The notes: generated from the letters alone by a model not told the origin. A DNA stretch of 64,000 bases from Heliocidaris tuberculata (GCA_025618425.1 CM046851.1:2977807-3041806), one strand, 5' to 3'; positions 11,953 to 23,930 are shown, counted from the stretch's first letter. A program made the numbers and translations.

Positions 11953-12359
11953 CCCCAAAGTTGACATAAACAATCGTATTTTACTTTACATTGAAGTGAT
12001 GATTAAAATAAGATACCGTTATTAGGTTTTGGAAGGGGTTTACAATCGGGGGGGGGGGGATAGATTGATCTTTGCTGAAAAATATTGTACATTTCTTCCC
12101 TCATATTTGAAAGAAATTTTATGAGATTTCCAATACCTGAGAAAAGTGTATATGATGAAACTGGAAGGTTTCCGGTTTCGTGATTGTTAGAAAATTGTGG
12201 TGAATTATAATACATTTCCTCGCTTTCGTAACTACTCATGCCTGTCAAGATATTAAACTCCTATAGACTTATACGTTTAGACAGTATAATATCATTCACT
12301 TAGTTTATCCATGAACTCATACCAATGATTTAGATTTGCCCATTTTTATTTAAGCTATG

Positions 12360-12480
12360 AATAATAATAGATTCCTAAGATTCTTCAGATTTTTTTTTTT
12401 TTTTGAGGTATGGATTTAATACTCGTAAATTGAACAGTGTGATCAAATATATGATGTCTTTCTCATAAATACTAGCATCT
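12360..12480. repeat. Dispersed repeat related to 17165-17310
   Basis: Both begin AGATTCCTAAGATTCTT, share TTGAGGTATG and a stretch around CAGTGT-TCAAAT, and end near ATAAATAC-AGCAT. The second copy runs into an element ending GGATCCGCCCCTG. Confidence 0.6.
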
Positions 12481-12649
12481 CATATGCAAGTAGTCTTCAT
12501 GGTGTTTTGCATCCTTCTCTTAAGATATATTTTGCTTGCATTCGAAACTATGTAAACCCTAATAAACTGTAGAGTGTGGAGAAAATAAAAGTTAATTTTA
12601 AATCTGAAATCTTCTAGAATGACGCATGCATTTTAAGGGATGGATTCAT

Positions 12650-12734
12650 TGATCGATTGACTGTTTGATTATTGATTAGATTGATCTATTGGTTTATAAA
12701 TTGACTGATTGATTGAATGATTGATTAATTGATC

Positions 12735-12765
<31 letters not shown>
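12650..12765. repeat. Tetranucleotide microsatellite (GATT)n, degenerate
   Basis: Many GATT/GATC units, the purest from 12732 to 12760. Confidence 0.9.
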
Positions 12766-12766
<1 letters not shown>

Positions 12767-13313
12767 AGGTACCTTCAAGTGGAATTGATCTTTTTCATAT
12801 AAATGCAGTTAGATTTATACAAACTTGTGTGGTAACGAAATGTCATATTCACCTTTACAAAGTATCATATTTGAATAGCCGAAATGCTAATTGCATACAT
12901 TAATTGTTGCTAAGTCAGCTAAATATTATGGCTTGCCTGACTTAACAACATGTAATGTATGCAAGTTGCATTCTGATTATTTATATTCAATTATTCATAT
13001 TTGTTAAGGAAATAATTTGTCATTAGGAACGTAGCAAATCTGTAGACATTAAATTTTAATACATTACGAAAACGGCCTATTGAGATTTGCCAATGTGTTT
13101 ACAGAATCAAAACTTCAGTATTCCCGGTCAGTTGTATAGCTCCCTTAAATCGCTTCTAATAATTTAAGACAAACTGTAAATGCTCTCAAGTTTGGGACTA
13201 AAGATCTGTTTAATTTTATAGTTAGTTATAGCATAGGCTAGGATTTTGATTACTTAGTATAATGAATGTCAAATAATCTACTATGCAAAGTTTCAATTAC
13301 GTAAAATATCAAA

Positions 13314-13317
<4 letters not shown>

Positions 13318-13344
<27 letters not shown>
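13318..13344. repeat. Dinucleotide microsatellite (TC)n
   Basis: A run of about 13 TC units. Confidence 0.95.
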
Positions 13345-13914
13345 AATCGTAATGCCTGCAAACAAAAATGAATACGTTTTATTAAAGACAGACGTCATTG
13401 AAATTCCAGTCAGAGCAGCAAAATTAAATAAGATGCGAACTTGAAATCATTCTGTTTTCTTTGGACAAGAAAAGAAAATTAGATATCATTTTGCATGGTT
13501 TTAGACAGATATACAAAATGATCATGAAACGAAGGAATCATGTAAAACAGTGAACGCCAGATGGCGCAACAGGACTAGTCCTCAGGACTGGCTGCTGTGG
13601 AAAATCGGAAAAGCCTTTGGAATTGGTTAAAAAGTGATTGAATAAAATTGCATTGTTTTTGATCTTTCAATAAAGAAAACCCTTCTCTCTGAGTGTTATA
13701 CGATGAACTGTCTCAGGTACCCATGCTGTTCTCTATTATAATGTCACAATCGGGAAAACTTTTACTAAAACCTGTTGCACATGAGGCGTCATTAATTTGC
13801 CTGACGTTGGACGGCGTCAGTGACTGGCGTAGTCTTTGACGCCCCACGTGAGAGTGAAATCCTACAAAAAGTGATTGCAAAATGAAGAGTGCAGACGAAG
13901 TCTTTAGTAATCGC

Positions 13915-14237
13915 CATGGGCGCAAATCCAGGGGGACATGGGGACATGTCCCCCCCACCTTTTTGAAGATAGGCGAATGTCCCCCCTTCCCCCCCCCCCC
14001 CACACACCTTTTTGAATAACCTTTGTTGTTGTTGTTGTTGTTTTTTGTTTTTTTTGTATTTTTTTTTTGCTTGCCAGAGAATTTTGGAGGAAAACTAGAC
14101 CCCAAAAATTGTGATAACCCTTTTTTTTTTTCTTCTTCTCTTTTTTGGTTGTCAGAAAAAAAATTCAGACATTTCGGACAGGTACAATCTGGTGACCCCC
14201 CCCCCCCCCCGAATTTCAAAATGGATTTGCGCCACTG
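13915..14237. mobile_element. hAT-type MITE with 8-bp target duplication
   Basis: The ends are CATGGGCGCAAATCCA and TGGATTTGCGCCACTG. The flanking 8-mer GTAATCGC occurs on both sides (13907-13914 and 14238-14245), the duplication size expected for hAT transposases. The interior is poly(C), poly(T) and GTT repeats with no transposase. Confidence 0.85.
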
Positions 14238-14665
14238 GTAATCGCCCGTCACCCTTTCGATTACTGTGCAGGTCCATCGATAAAGACAGAGAGCTGACCA
14301 TACCGCTTGACCAACTCACATCACATTGATTTGATTTGATATAAGTACAACTCTCTCACTACAAAAAACAAGCAAAAAAAACCCCCAGAAAACATTCGGG
14401 CTAAATTCCGGGCACTCTGAAATCAGTACCACCCCTGCTAACTCCCCTTGGACAACCCCCTCCCCCCTCCCCCCACCTAGATTTTAAAAAATTACTCGAG
14501 GGGGAAGATTACACTTATGAATACTCTAATCGCCCTTCGGCAATTCGTGTAGCGTAGTTATCCGGGGGTCGAAGTCCAGGTAGTTATTATATCGACCCAA
14601 ATTTACGAAGGTGGTTTAAACCTAAACCATGGTCTAAACCATAGATTATTGTCTTCGGGGGTAGT

Positions 14666-15161
14666 CAAGGGCGTAAACAGGTGGGGGACACTTTTAAAAG
14701 TGGGGGGACATCATATCATTTGTCCCCCCCCCCCCCACTTTTGGGGTTTCATTATTAAAAACCTGAAAAGCACTTCCATCTTGTTCTTTTGCATGCCTTG
14801 AGTTTGAGAAATACTCAAATATAAATGTTGAACCGCCCTTGTTGACATTTGTTGCCTTGTTGAAATCATCCCAATCCTCTTCCCCCGCCATGCAGCACTG
14901 CCATGGCGCGGCGTGGCGCGCCGTTCGATCGAGTTGCAAATTTTATTCTAGATCTCGCCTAAAGCCCTTCTACTTATGAGAGCTTGTAATATTACTGCTT
15001 GTTATAATGAGAATCCACTGCAAAAGCTTTTAACAACATGATTTGCTTGATTTCTGCTACACAGTGCATTAAAAGGCCTATTTTCGATGGCAAAACTTCC
15101 CTCGCTCAGTGTCCCCCCCCCCCCCCCCCCACACACTTTTCAGAAGCTGTTGACGCCCTTG
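14666..15161. mobile_element. hAT-type MITE, 496 bp, with 8-bp target duplication
   Basis: The ends are CAAGGGCGTAAACAG and CTGTTGACGCCCTTG. The 8-mer GGGGTAGT is duplicated at 14658-14665 and 15162-15169. Two poly(C) runs lie inside. The target is itself a GGGGTAGTTGTC-type repeat. Confidence 0.85.
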
Positions 15162-16084
15162 GGGGTAGTTGTCTGATGGGTGAATTTCGGGAGTAGTCAA
15201 CCAGGGGGTAGTTGTCCTAGAATCTGTCGATTATATTTTTGGTAGAACTATTCTCTAAATCTGACCATTGTGATACAAAATTTAAATTTTCTCATATACC
15301 ACACCCTACACCCTGCTCCTAAGGTCTGCAGAAACTAGAAGTAGATATAGTCCATGTTATTGAGATACTGTTAAACATATTGTTGGATGTTGTAAATCGA
15401 CCTTGAGCATTATTGTACATCATATTTAATGTGTGCAAACTCATGAGGGCTATCCAGGGTTACTTGTAAGTATCAGTAGCCTTTATAATTATGGATGATC
15501 GTTTCCTGCACATTAATGCTTGATAGTGCAATGAATTGGGCGATAAATTATTGTGCCTAATTGAGTGTACATAATACAAGCGTATATAGGAACAACAAAA
15601 GATCATTATTATGATTACACAGGAATGATGATAAATACTATCGGTGTGTCTACATGTTTTACATTTGCAGACAACCGTGACGCTCCGGCATATTGAATTA
15701 TCAATAATTATGAAAAAGAAAAATATAGCATCCACAATTAAGGTAGCAAGGTGTTCTATCAGAAAAGGGTGTAAACAACTTTAGTGAATGATATATGTCT
15801 TCAGAAAAAGTCATTTTCACCTGTTAGAATTGTAAAGCATTACATTGTTGCAGTGAGTATTCTTTGGGACTTTACTTTTCAAACACTTGTATTCATTAAA
15901 ATCGGGAGGGATATGAGGGGAGATGTGTATCAACATCGTCCCATTCTTTTGAAAGGAAGACGTTTAAGAAAATAGTTGATGGCAAAAAAAAGCAGATTCT
16001 TCAATTGAGAGCCTGTAGAAAGGGTGCTCAAAGGGTACGAGCTCCCCCCCCCCCCACACACACACACTCACTCTACATCAGGGG

Positions 16085-16300
16085 AGGGGGAAAAGAGAAG
16101 AGAGTGTGTGCGTAAAAAGATGAGAGAAAATAAGATGGAAAGGAAGAGGCGAGAGGAAGACGAAAGAGAGATGAGATAGAGAACAAAAAAAAAGACCAAA
16201 GAGAGAGGGAGAGAGAAAGGGGAAGATGAGGAGAGAGAGAGGAGAAAAGAAAAAGAGAGGGAAAGGGAGAAATAGAGAGAAAAAGAGAGAGAGAAGGATA
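16085..16300. repeat. Polypurine GA-rich tract, partner of 2925-3148
   Basis: AGAG-rich strand in the corresponding place of the duplicated unit. Confidence 0.8.
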
Positions 16301-16762
16301 AACAAGATGTGTTTATATCTTATGACGGGATGAGTGTTCTATTCAATATATTATAAACGAAAAGGTCGTATAATCGCCCATTACCTACACTTTACAAATA
16401 TTTAAAAATGGTCTCTTACTGATAAGGGGGGGGGGGGGGCAATGTTCCTAGGAGAATATTCTGTTTTGTTTACAAAAAGTAACATCATTTCTTAATTTAT
16501 TTTTTTTTTCAAAATGAGGACATTAACGATGTTAACGTAGGACAAGTAGGAGTGGCAAATTGATTGAAAAGCTTGACGATGGATATAGACAACTCCATAA
16601 AAATGGTTAAAGGAGGTCCATGTGCCCCCAGCCCAACAGGTCGACGCCAAAGCCTAGAAACCACGCCCTGCTAACCGTGATGAGCATCCATCAGAGTCGT
16701 TGGGATTATAACAATTAAGCAACACCCCCCCCCCCCTTTCCATCACCACAATCATCACTTTC

Positions 16763-16948
16763 GAGATCGTTCCGCGGAACCTGGAGTTGACATTCAGCCG
16801 ATTCAGTTTATCATTAGGACTTGTTGCGAACTGATCGATTTGTTATTCATCCCCATCTTCTGTGGTTTCACCTGTTCATAATCACGTGATATAAGGATGT
16901 TACCTGTTTTAATATTAGTCGTGATTTTCTCAGCGATGCAACTTACAG
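16763..16948 (+). pseudogene. Orphan leader and signal-peptide exon of unit 2
   Basis: The leader matches those of copies A and B. The 52-nt exon at 16897-16948 encodes MLPVLILVVIFSAMQLT and ends at a GTTAGT donor in the same phase as the other first exons. No exon 2 belongs to it before the next leader at 17690. It may be a relic of a third gene copy. Equally, it could serve as an alternative first exon for copy B, since splicing from 16948 to 18102 would keep the frame. Confidence 0.6.
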
Positions 16949-17186
16949 GTTAGTTTCTTATTTCTACTTAATCTTACTTCCCCCCCCCAATTTATTTTAT
17001 ACTTTTATAAAGATATGAGAAGGAACATTTTTCATGCTTATTTATTTCATTTTGTTTATTATTAGAGCAAAACAACTTTCCCAAACGAATTGATGTCCTT
17101 ATAAATATAGTTATCATCAAATCTTTAGAAGAATTGTACCACCTTTACTAAAGTAAGATCTGTGAATGACAATAGATTCCTAAGAT

Positions 17187-17407
17187 TCTTAGATAGTGGG
17201 TGACATGTATTGAAAAACATTTTGAGGTATGCATATTTTTGTTACTATTTCTGTTAAGTTGGACAGTGTACTCAAATGTTTGATGCTGTTCTTATAAATA
17301 CAAGCATGGTGACCAAAAATTGATGACCTTTTTCCTTTGCAGAGTTTTGTTGGGAATTTGACCCCCCCCCCCCCACCCCCTTTAGAAAATCTTGGATCCG
17401 CCCCTGC
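17187..17407. mobile_element. Dispersed element ending in GGATCCGCCCCTG
   Basis: It sits between the truncated unit 2 and unit 3 and contains a poly(C) run at 17361-17380. The terminal GGATCCGCCCCTG resembles hAT-type ends. The left end is not defined; the left part is shared with 12360-12480. Confidence 0.45.
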
Positions 17408-17689
17408 CCCCACCCTGTTCTCTTCAACTTCATTGAAAGATATGATAGTATGCTGTTTACTTGTTAGAAATGTAAAGCCTTACACTGCTGCAGAGTAAGT
17501 AGTCCTAATTTTTTAGACTTTACCTTTTTAAACACGTGTATTGTTGAAAGAGGGAGGAATAGAGATGAGGGGAGAGGTATATCAACATCGTCCCATTCTT
17601 CAGAAAGGCATTTAAGAAAATAGTTGATGACAAAAGTAAGCAGGTTCTTCAACTGAGAGCCTGCAGAAAGGGGGGCTCAAAGGGTTCGA

Positions 17690-17819
17690 GCGTTCCGCGG
17701 AACCTGGACTTGACATTCAACCGAATCAGTTTATCATTATGACTTGTCGCAGACTGATCGATTTGTTATTCATCCCCATCTTCTATGTTTCACCTTGATA
17801 TTAATTCCGTGATATAAGG
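17690..17819 (+). promoter_or_regulatory. Leader/promoter block of lectin copy B
   Basis: Third instance of the conserved block before a signal-peptide exon, ending GTGATATAAGG immediately before the ATG. Confidence 0.45.
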
Positions 17820-20432
17820 ATGTTACTTTTTTTAATCTTAGTCATGATTTTCTCCGCGATACAACTTACATGTAAGTTTCTCATTTCTACTTTAGCTTAC
17901 TTTTTTCTCTAATCTATTATCCTTTTTAATCACCTATGTGAGAAGTAACATTATTCATGCTTATTCATTTCAGTCAAAAGAAAAAAAAATCCCTAATGAA
18001 TTATTTCCTTGTCAGTAGTTATCATCAACTTTTTTTTTACTAAAGTGATGCACATTTTCTACGTCATCTGAAAGTCTGCTACTATGCCTTCTTCTCCAAA
18101 GATGGGGCGTGTCCCAACGGATGGGAGAGCATAGGACCCGGATGCTACAATTTCACGTCTTCTGAATCCGGTGAAACAAGGATGACATATTCCGATGCTG
18201 TTTTATCTTGCAACTCAATTGGTGGCAAAGTCTTTGTTCCTAACAGCAAAAAAGAGTGGTTAGTGAGCTATTCAAGCTTTGTTCAACAGTATTTCAAGGA
18301 CGTGGATTTGTGGGTAGGATGTACGGACGAGGCAGTAGAGGGAACCTTCGAGTGTAACGATGGCACACAGCTAGATACCAACAGTTGTAAGCAAACATGA
18401 CAATCGTACAAGATCATTCATATTAAGTTAAAAGAAAAATAAGATCTCTAATTGATTTCTTGGGGGGGGGGGGGAGGGGGATGGCAGGATATTATCTCTT
18501 TATCTAACTGATATCATTTTTGCTTGGACCTTTATAATATTTACATCGATGAGACAATTTATATCATAGCGATATGGTGATAAGTTTAAGCCAATTTGTG
18601 TAGTTCATGTAGAAATGGAATATTTCATTGTTTGTTTTGAGAGAATATTGTAAACGCCTAGTTCCAGAATGTATAAAGATAGAATTTCGATTCTTCTTTC
18701 CAACCGTCTGTTTTTCCTTCGTTTACAATGTTTACCTTGTACACGGTTTTTCTTCCCTACAGATTGGTGGGGTGCTGGAGAACCAACCAGCCGTGATCTT
18801 ACAGGAAGCGATCAGGACTGCGTAGCTGTTGTTTATGATTTTATTCCTTACCATACTGCTTTGTTGGATCGCAATTGTTCATTTTATTTCTACACACTTT
18901 GCGAAGGTAATTTTAGTAAGGTTGCCGTAGCTGTAATCCTCATTTGATGTTCATACAGGTTAGCAAAAGCAAAAGCAAAAACGGAAAAACGAAATCAGTA
19001 TTCAATTTTAAATTTGCAAAGCAAAAAAAAAAAAAGAAGAAGAAGAAAATAAATTATTGTAAAAAAAGAAAAAAAAAAGTTGTTCAGTTTTTAATTTTAG
19101 AAATAAGAACGAAAAAAACAAAATCAAAAATTAGAAAAAAGTGTTCTATTCCTAATTTGCAAAGCGTGAAACAGAAAACGAAATCTTAAAAGATGTTTAA
19201 TTTCCAATTTCTGAGACAAAAATGCAAAAACAAAAACAAAAATAAAAAACCATATTTGATATCTCTATTTGCATAAGAAAAAACGAAAAAAGAAATATAA
19301 AAGTTTCTCATTTTTTTCGTTTTGAAAAAAAAAACTAAAAAAAGCAACTTCAAGGAAACAGCAACAACAAAACAAAAAAACACTTAATTTTTCAGTATTT
19401 TCTTCTTGCAAGTTTTGTTCCTGACACATATTATTAAAAATCGACCGTTTTTTTTGTTTGTAATAACGAAAACAGAAACGGTTTTTTACTCAATATTCTC
19501 TATTTCCTTTTTTCCGCTTTGGAATTATAAAAACGAATTATCGGAATGTACCTTCATTTGTACTGCCTTAATGTGGGTTGGAATGTTCGTTTCCCCTAGA
19601 AAGGATCTCAAATCTTCAAAGGTTCGCTGTCTGATACTTTCATGGATTTAATTTATAGCTATATTTTATTAGATTTAAAAGCTGTTTCTGTACAACTTAA
19701 TGATGCATGATCGCTGTATACTCAACCCGTTGGCTACTGAATTCTTTAACTCTCATAGGCTTAATACAAGAGCCACCCGGTTCCCGTAGTCTATGGGTTA
19801 AGACAAAATGATATTGAATGCACGTTTTAGCCGATGGAGTGCTGCTTATTATTACTAATCAAATTCATTTGAAAACGAGAAGCTCTGATAAAATTTAAAG
19901 AATTTGACCAGGAAAAGAAATAACGAATGTCATTTTCCTCCATGCAGTTGAGCCCATACCTGATGTTGATACCACCCAGTCCCCGACCATTCAGACTCCT
20001 CCACAATCTACCACCCAGTCCCAGACCACTCAGACTCCTCCACAATCTACCATCCAGTCCCCTACCACTCAGACTCCTCCGCAGTCTACCACCAAGTCTT
20101 CAACCTCTCAGACTCCTCCACAATCTACCACCACGTCTTCGACCACTCAGACCTGTCAACGACCCAAACCATGTTTCAGGTCGAGCCTCTTCTCCCTGGC
20201 CAAGGACAATGAGGGACGTTCTCTGATTGGCTACTGCCTCACTGATCACGTGATGAAGACAGTGCGACAGGTAAGCCTGATAAAATGCGCCATGATGTGC
20301 AGCGGCGTAGCTGATTGCATGTCATTCAACTACAAAGATGGGGTGTGCGAGCTGAATAAAGAAATCAGAGAGAATGTTGGTTCGAGCTACTTCTCACCAT
20401 CTAATGGGTGCAATCATTATGGACTAATCTGA
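17820..20432 (+). CDS. Secreted C-type-lectin-like protein with mucin-like stalk and PAN/apple-like domain, copy B
   Basis: Exons are 17820-17871, 18102-18386, 18763-18906 and 19948-20432. Joined, they give 966 nt (321 residues plus stop) with GT/AG borders. Residues 1-17 are a hydrophobic signal peptide. The lectin-like domain, about 19-160, has CPNGW, GPGCYNF, LWVGCTDE, WWGAGEP and LDRNCSFYFYTLCE. The sugar-binding EPN is EPT and WND is not intact, so calcium-dependent sugar binding is doubtful. A stalk of five 13-residue repeats (Thr, Ser, Pro, Gln) follows. The C-terminal third resembles a PAN/apple domain (KCAMMCSG, C-x-SFNYKDGVCEL), ending NHYGLI with no membrane anchor. A secreted recognition protein is inferred; partner unknown. 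The upstream exon at 16897 is an alternative start. A strong donor-like GTAAGC at 20271 lies inside exon 4 and is read through. Confidence 0.8.
18957..19560. repeat. A-rich degenerate minisatellite inserted in intron 3 of copy B
   Basis: It is absent from the same intron of copy A. Several loosely repeated units of about 60-70 bp contain AATTT-GCAAAGC followed by A-rich runs. It starts abruptly after GTTCATACA, a point shared with copy A (5908). Confidence 0.6.
19971..20165 (+). repeat. Coding minisatellite: five 39-bp units in copy B
   Basis: Exactly 195 bp encode TTQSPTIQTPPQS-like units, the last ending TQTCQRP. Unit number differs from copy A, indicating expansion or contraction in the stalk. 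Confidence 0.9.
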
Positions 20433-21217
20433 ATATGGTTTTTAATCAAGACAACCTCATTTAAGACATGTAGCGACGAAGGATAACGTATGCGTTTCAT
20501 TCTTTATCGTACTGTAGCCTATGCATGTAATATATATAATATTTTCGATTCACATGTTCATTCAGTCTAATTTCATTACATTTATTCACGTGCCATTAAT
20601 TCATGAAACATGTTTTTACCATAAACATATAACGATTTTCATGCCTAGTGTCTAAGTTACCAGGTGCATTTCGACTTACTGGCAAATTAAAGGGTTAATT
20701 GGTAGAAATTGAAAAGAGTTCTTTTTTCACAATTTATTTCATATATTAAAATATTTTTAACTATTTTAAATGTCTTGAAACGTCCAACTTATAAAGAGAA
20801 GTTATCTTGAACATATTTTTTTCATATACGTCAGATTACATAAATCAGCATGTATATTGTCGCCTAATGTTTACAAAGGTAATATATTTATGTGTCAGAA
20901 AATATATTTAGGGGCATGACTTTTGCCTCCTGGAGTATACAGAAGTGTGTTTTACAGTGATGTTAATGTTCCAAAATTATATGAAATTATGTAAATGAAT
21001 AATGTCACCTTATGTCTACAACTATGTGAATATGGTTGAATTATGCAAATATTCATCGTTTAAACTTTGTAGCAGTGGCGTAGCGTAAATCCAACAATTG
21101 AGGGATCATTGGAATCACGGGTGGGGGGGGGGCTGGTCTTAATACACGGTGAATAAATACAAGGTCGTGGGGAAATAAGTTCTGTTATCTCCTTTTCTCG
21201 TTCTCCCCTCTCTTTTC
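20433..21217. other. 3' flank of lectin copy B
   Basis: Presumed 3' UTR and downstream DNA matching 8199-8950. From 21073 a CAGTGGCGTAGC-ended hAT-like element begins and runs into the gap. Confidence 0.6.
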
Positions 21218-21717
21218 NNNNNNNNNNNNNNNNNNNNNNNNNNNNNNNNNNNNNNNNNNNNNNNNNNNNNNNNNNNNNNNNNNNNNNNNNNNNNNNNNNN
21301 NNNNNNNNNNNNNNNNNNNNNNNNNNNNNNNNNNNNNNNNNNNNNNNNNNNNNNNNNNNNNNNNNNNNNNNNNNNNNNNNNNNNNNNNNNNNNNNNNNNN
21401 NNNNNNNNNNNNNNNNNNNNNNNNNNNNNNNNNNNNNNNNNNNNNNNNNNNNNNNNNNNNNNNNNNNNNNNNNNNNNNNNNNNNNNNNNNNNNNNNNNNN
21501 NNNNNNNNNNNNNNNNNNNNNNNNNNNNNNNNNNNNNNNNNNNNNNNNNNNNNNNNNNNNNNNNNNNNNNNNNNNNNNNNNNNNNNNNNNNNNNNNNNNN
21601 NNNNNNNNNNNNNNNNNNNNNNNNNNNNNNNNNNNNNNNNNNNNNNNNNNNNNNNNNNNNNNNNNNNNNNNNNNNNNNNNNNNNNNNNNNNNNNNNNNNN
21701 NNNNNNNNNNNNNNNNN
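21218..21717. other. Assembly gap (500 N)
   Basis: Exactly 500 N, probably a placeholder length. It follows a C/T-rich tract, a likely cause of the break. Real content and size are unknown. Confidence 0.99.
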
Positions 21718-22310
21718 AGAGCACAAAAATGAGAGAGACAGATTAGTGAAAGTCTAGCAAATCCAATAAGATATGAGAATGTTATACCGGGAGCAATCCT
21801 TCCTAAGCAGACGATGCCCCATAACATCTTACACATTTTCAGTGCCTGTTTTGTCATCTCATCTTCACTTATTTCTCTTACTTCGCTAGCGTCAGTATAA
21901 ATGTTTATTTGTTGCCTCACCTAAATTTCCTGCATGGTATTATTTTGATGAAAATGCAGCGTTAAAAAAGTAAAGGAATCAATCGCTTGTAAACAAAATA
22001 AGATGCCATTGTATTTTCAGCTGCATGCACCGCGGCATGTCGGCGTTTTCAAGAGGGAACGAATACCGTCCATGCTATAATTCAGCGGGCTTTACAATTC
22101 GAAAGTGTGATTTCTTTGATTGATCATTGACCCTTATCATGACTTTTTACAAACAAAAGATTTTAGTTACTAGAAACGGTTTCACTTCCCTTTTAGAATG
22201 ATGTGAAATACGGTCATGGTGAAACACACCAAACTCTTTATAATTTAAAAATAATTGCATTGCAGTTATGTTCACTTGATATAGGACGTCGTCTGCTTAG
22301 GCAGGATTGG
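21718..22310. mobile_element. Foldback element, left side lost in the gap
   Basis: The opening bases, with GAGAGACAGATTAGTGAAAG, match the internal motif of the TTAA foldbacks (CAGA-TGGTGAAAGTTTGA). An inverted pair, CCTAAGCAGACGA (21804-21816) and TCGTCTGCTTAGG (22287-22299), brackets about 470 bp. Ends are uncertain. Confidence 0.45.
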
Positions 22311-22788
22311 TACCTGATGTGACGTCATGAAACATGGGTATATTTCTGGCGAATCGCTCGGATATCCCAGATGCTGAGAAGCGTTTTTTATTTGTGCCAT
22401 TTTTCAATCATCAAACACGCAGTTAACGTAAAACTGATACGATTACCATCTGCAAGCTTTCTAGTTTCTAGAGATACATTATTGAGCATATTTGTGATTT
22501 GCTTTGAATATCTCCTTTAAGGACCTAGTTTGCTTCAGTGTTATTCTTACTTTCCATACTATTATGGATCCATTATTTAAGTAGGCCTATTAACCCTCTT
22601 ACAATTTACAAATGACTGACACGGCCCCTTCACTTTTCATAATGTAGCAATGAATTGCCAAATCAGACATATTAGTTTGAAGAATGACCCCCTACAGTGC
22701 ATTCAAACCAAATTATGGCTTCTTCATATATCAAGGAGTAATATCACTTTGGATAACCCCTTGTTCCTACCACAAAAATGTACAGCTC
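22311..22788. other. Intergenic, nothing recognised
   Basis: A palindromic TGACGTCA lies at 22320-22327 close to the previous element. No gene is seen. Confidence 0.45.
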
Positions 22789-22792
22789 TTAA

Positions 22793-23353
22793 AGGCAAAT
22801 TCCACCCTGATTACAAGTTGGTTTTTAAAAGAAGCAGAAAAATTAAAGAAGCAGAAAAATTAAAGAAACAGATCAGTGAAGGTTTGAGCGAAATCCATTA
22901 AGAAATAAGAAAGTTATGAATTTTCGAAGTTGTAATCAATCAAACACAATTTGGCAACTCCGTGACGTATCTTGCGAGCTCCTCTCCCATTTTCCCTGTA
23001 CCCCAAAAAATCATTGATTTCTATTTTCTCTAAAGAAAATATTCAGTCATACATGCACCCTAGATAATAATCATTTCTCATGTTTTTACACAAAACCTGT
23101 ATGAAACAAATCTGTTCCTTCATCAAGAACTAAAAAAATGAAAATTTATGAGATTTTTTTATACTGAGCAAATGGGAGAGGAGCTCATAAGATATGTCAC
23201 GGAGTTGCCAATTTGTGTATGATTGATTACAACTTCAAAAATTCATAACTTTCTTATTTTTTGTCGGATTTTGCTCAATAATTCATTAATCTGTTTCTCT
23301 TATTTTTCTTCTTTCATTCAAATCAACTTAATACCAGGGTGGACTTTCCCTCT
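22793..23353. mobile_element. Foldback element, family with CCACCCTG ends
   Basis: The left end AGGCAAATTCCACCCTG follows TTAA (22789-22792). The right end CAGGGTGGACTTTCCCTCT is its imperfect inverse. The arms extend inward through GTAATCAATCAAACAC and GAGCTCCTCTCCCATTT and their inverses. Partial relatives lie at 30261-30617 and 37180-38045. Confidence 0.8.
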
Positions 23354-23539
23354 AAAAGTGAAAGGATACATGATAGCAAACTAACTGTTGTACTTCAGCT
23401 ACAAATCTGCTGTACAGGAACACTTTATATGCATTATTAGCTGACATCTCAAAGCTGCATGACCTTTGTAATGTGTACAAGGTCAGGTCTTGTGGAGAGC
23501 TAATCTTCCTCCTGTTCATGATGTTAAATGATTTTGAAT

Positions 23540-23930
23540 GGTTTAAAGATAAAGTTGAGTTCTGGTCATACGATTACATTGTGAAAGAAACTGTTTCAAA
23601 ACAATTGGGAAAGGTGGATCATGTCTACATCAGAATTAGTGTATACTGTGAGGTTTAGGAATCGTCAAAATTATAAGAAATTAACCCAGTCTCGGCGCTG
23701 TCCACAAAAAATTGATATATGGGACTGCACACACATTGTGGCATGAATGTTCGGCCCCAACACTTCAGCTATTTCTCGTCATATTTCGAATATGAGGGCA
23801 TTTGAAGAGTAATCCTTTGCAGGGGACATTTTCTACTCTGATGTTCTTTCAAACTGATATAGAAAGAATGAAAAGTCTCACAAATTATTTTTCACCTTCC
23901 CAGAACTCAACCATTCCTTTAAAGGTAGTT
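23540..23930 (+). repeat. Dispersed repeat family F3, plus orientation
   Basis: Shared words such as AAAGTTGAGTTCTGGTCAT, GAAAGAAACTGT, CAGCTATTTCTCGTCATATT and CATTTGAAGAG recur at 38483-39235, 44910-45285, 52297-52680 and, more worn, 52950-53105. It is probably an old transposon family. The short open frames over it are not genes. Confidence 0.75.

Larger units (their letters stand above)
11953..13767. other. Intergenic between duplicated units
   Basis: This includes poly(G) at 12049-12059, a GATT-type tetranucleotide tract (12650-12765) and a (TC)n tract (13318-13344). A block at 12360-12480 is related to 17165-17310. No genes are seen. Confidence 0.5.
13768..17160. repeat. Segmental duplication, unit 2 (upstream block and exon 1 only)
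   Basis: It matches unit 1 from about 936 to about 4200: upstream blocks, purine tract, leader, exon 1 and the start of intron 1. It then ends in unrelated repeat sequence before exon 2. Two hAT-type elements (13915-14237 and 14666-15161) are inserted here and absent from unit 1. Confidence 0.75.
17410..21217. repeat. Segmental duplication, unit 3 (complete lectin gene)
   Basis: The first 290 bases repeat the block at 15790-16050, then jump to the leader (17690), exon 1 and the remaining exons. Homology with unit 1 continues to the assembly gap. The jump within the upstream block suggests an internal deletion or unequal exchange between units. Confidence 0.75.

Noticed and set aside
20271..20276. 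GTAAGC donor-like site inside exon 4 of copy B (also 8036 in copy A)
   Set aside because: Reading through keeps the apple-domain cysteine motif and reaches the shared stop codon; no acceptor-led continuation was found. An alternative isoform remains possible.
21060..21920. Long minus-strand frames across the gap
   Set aside because: They consist of undetermined bases; the frame is an artefact of N.
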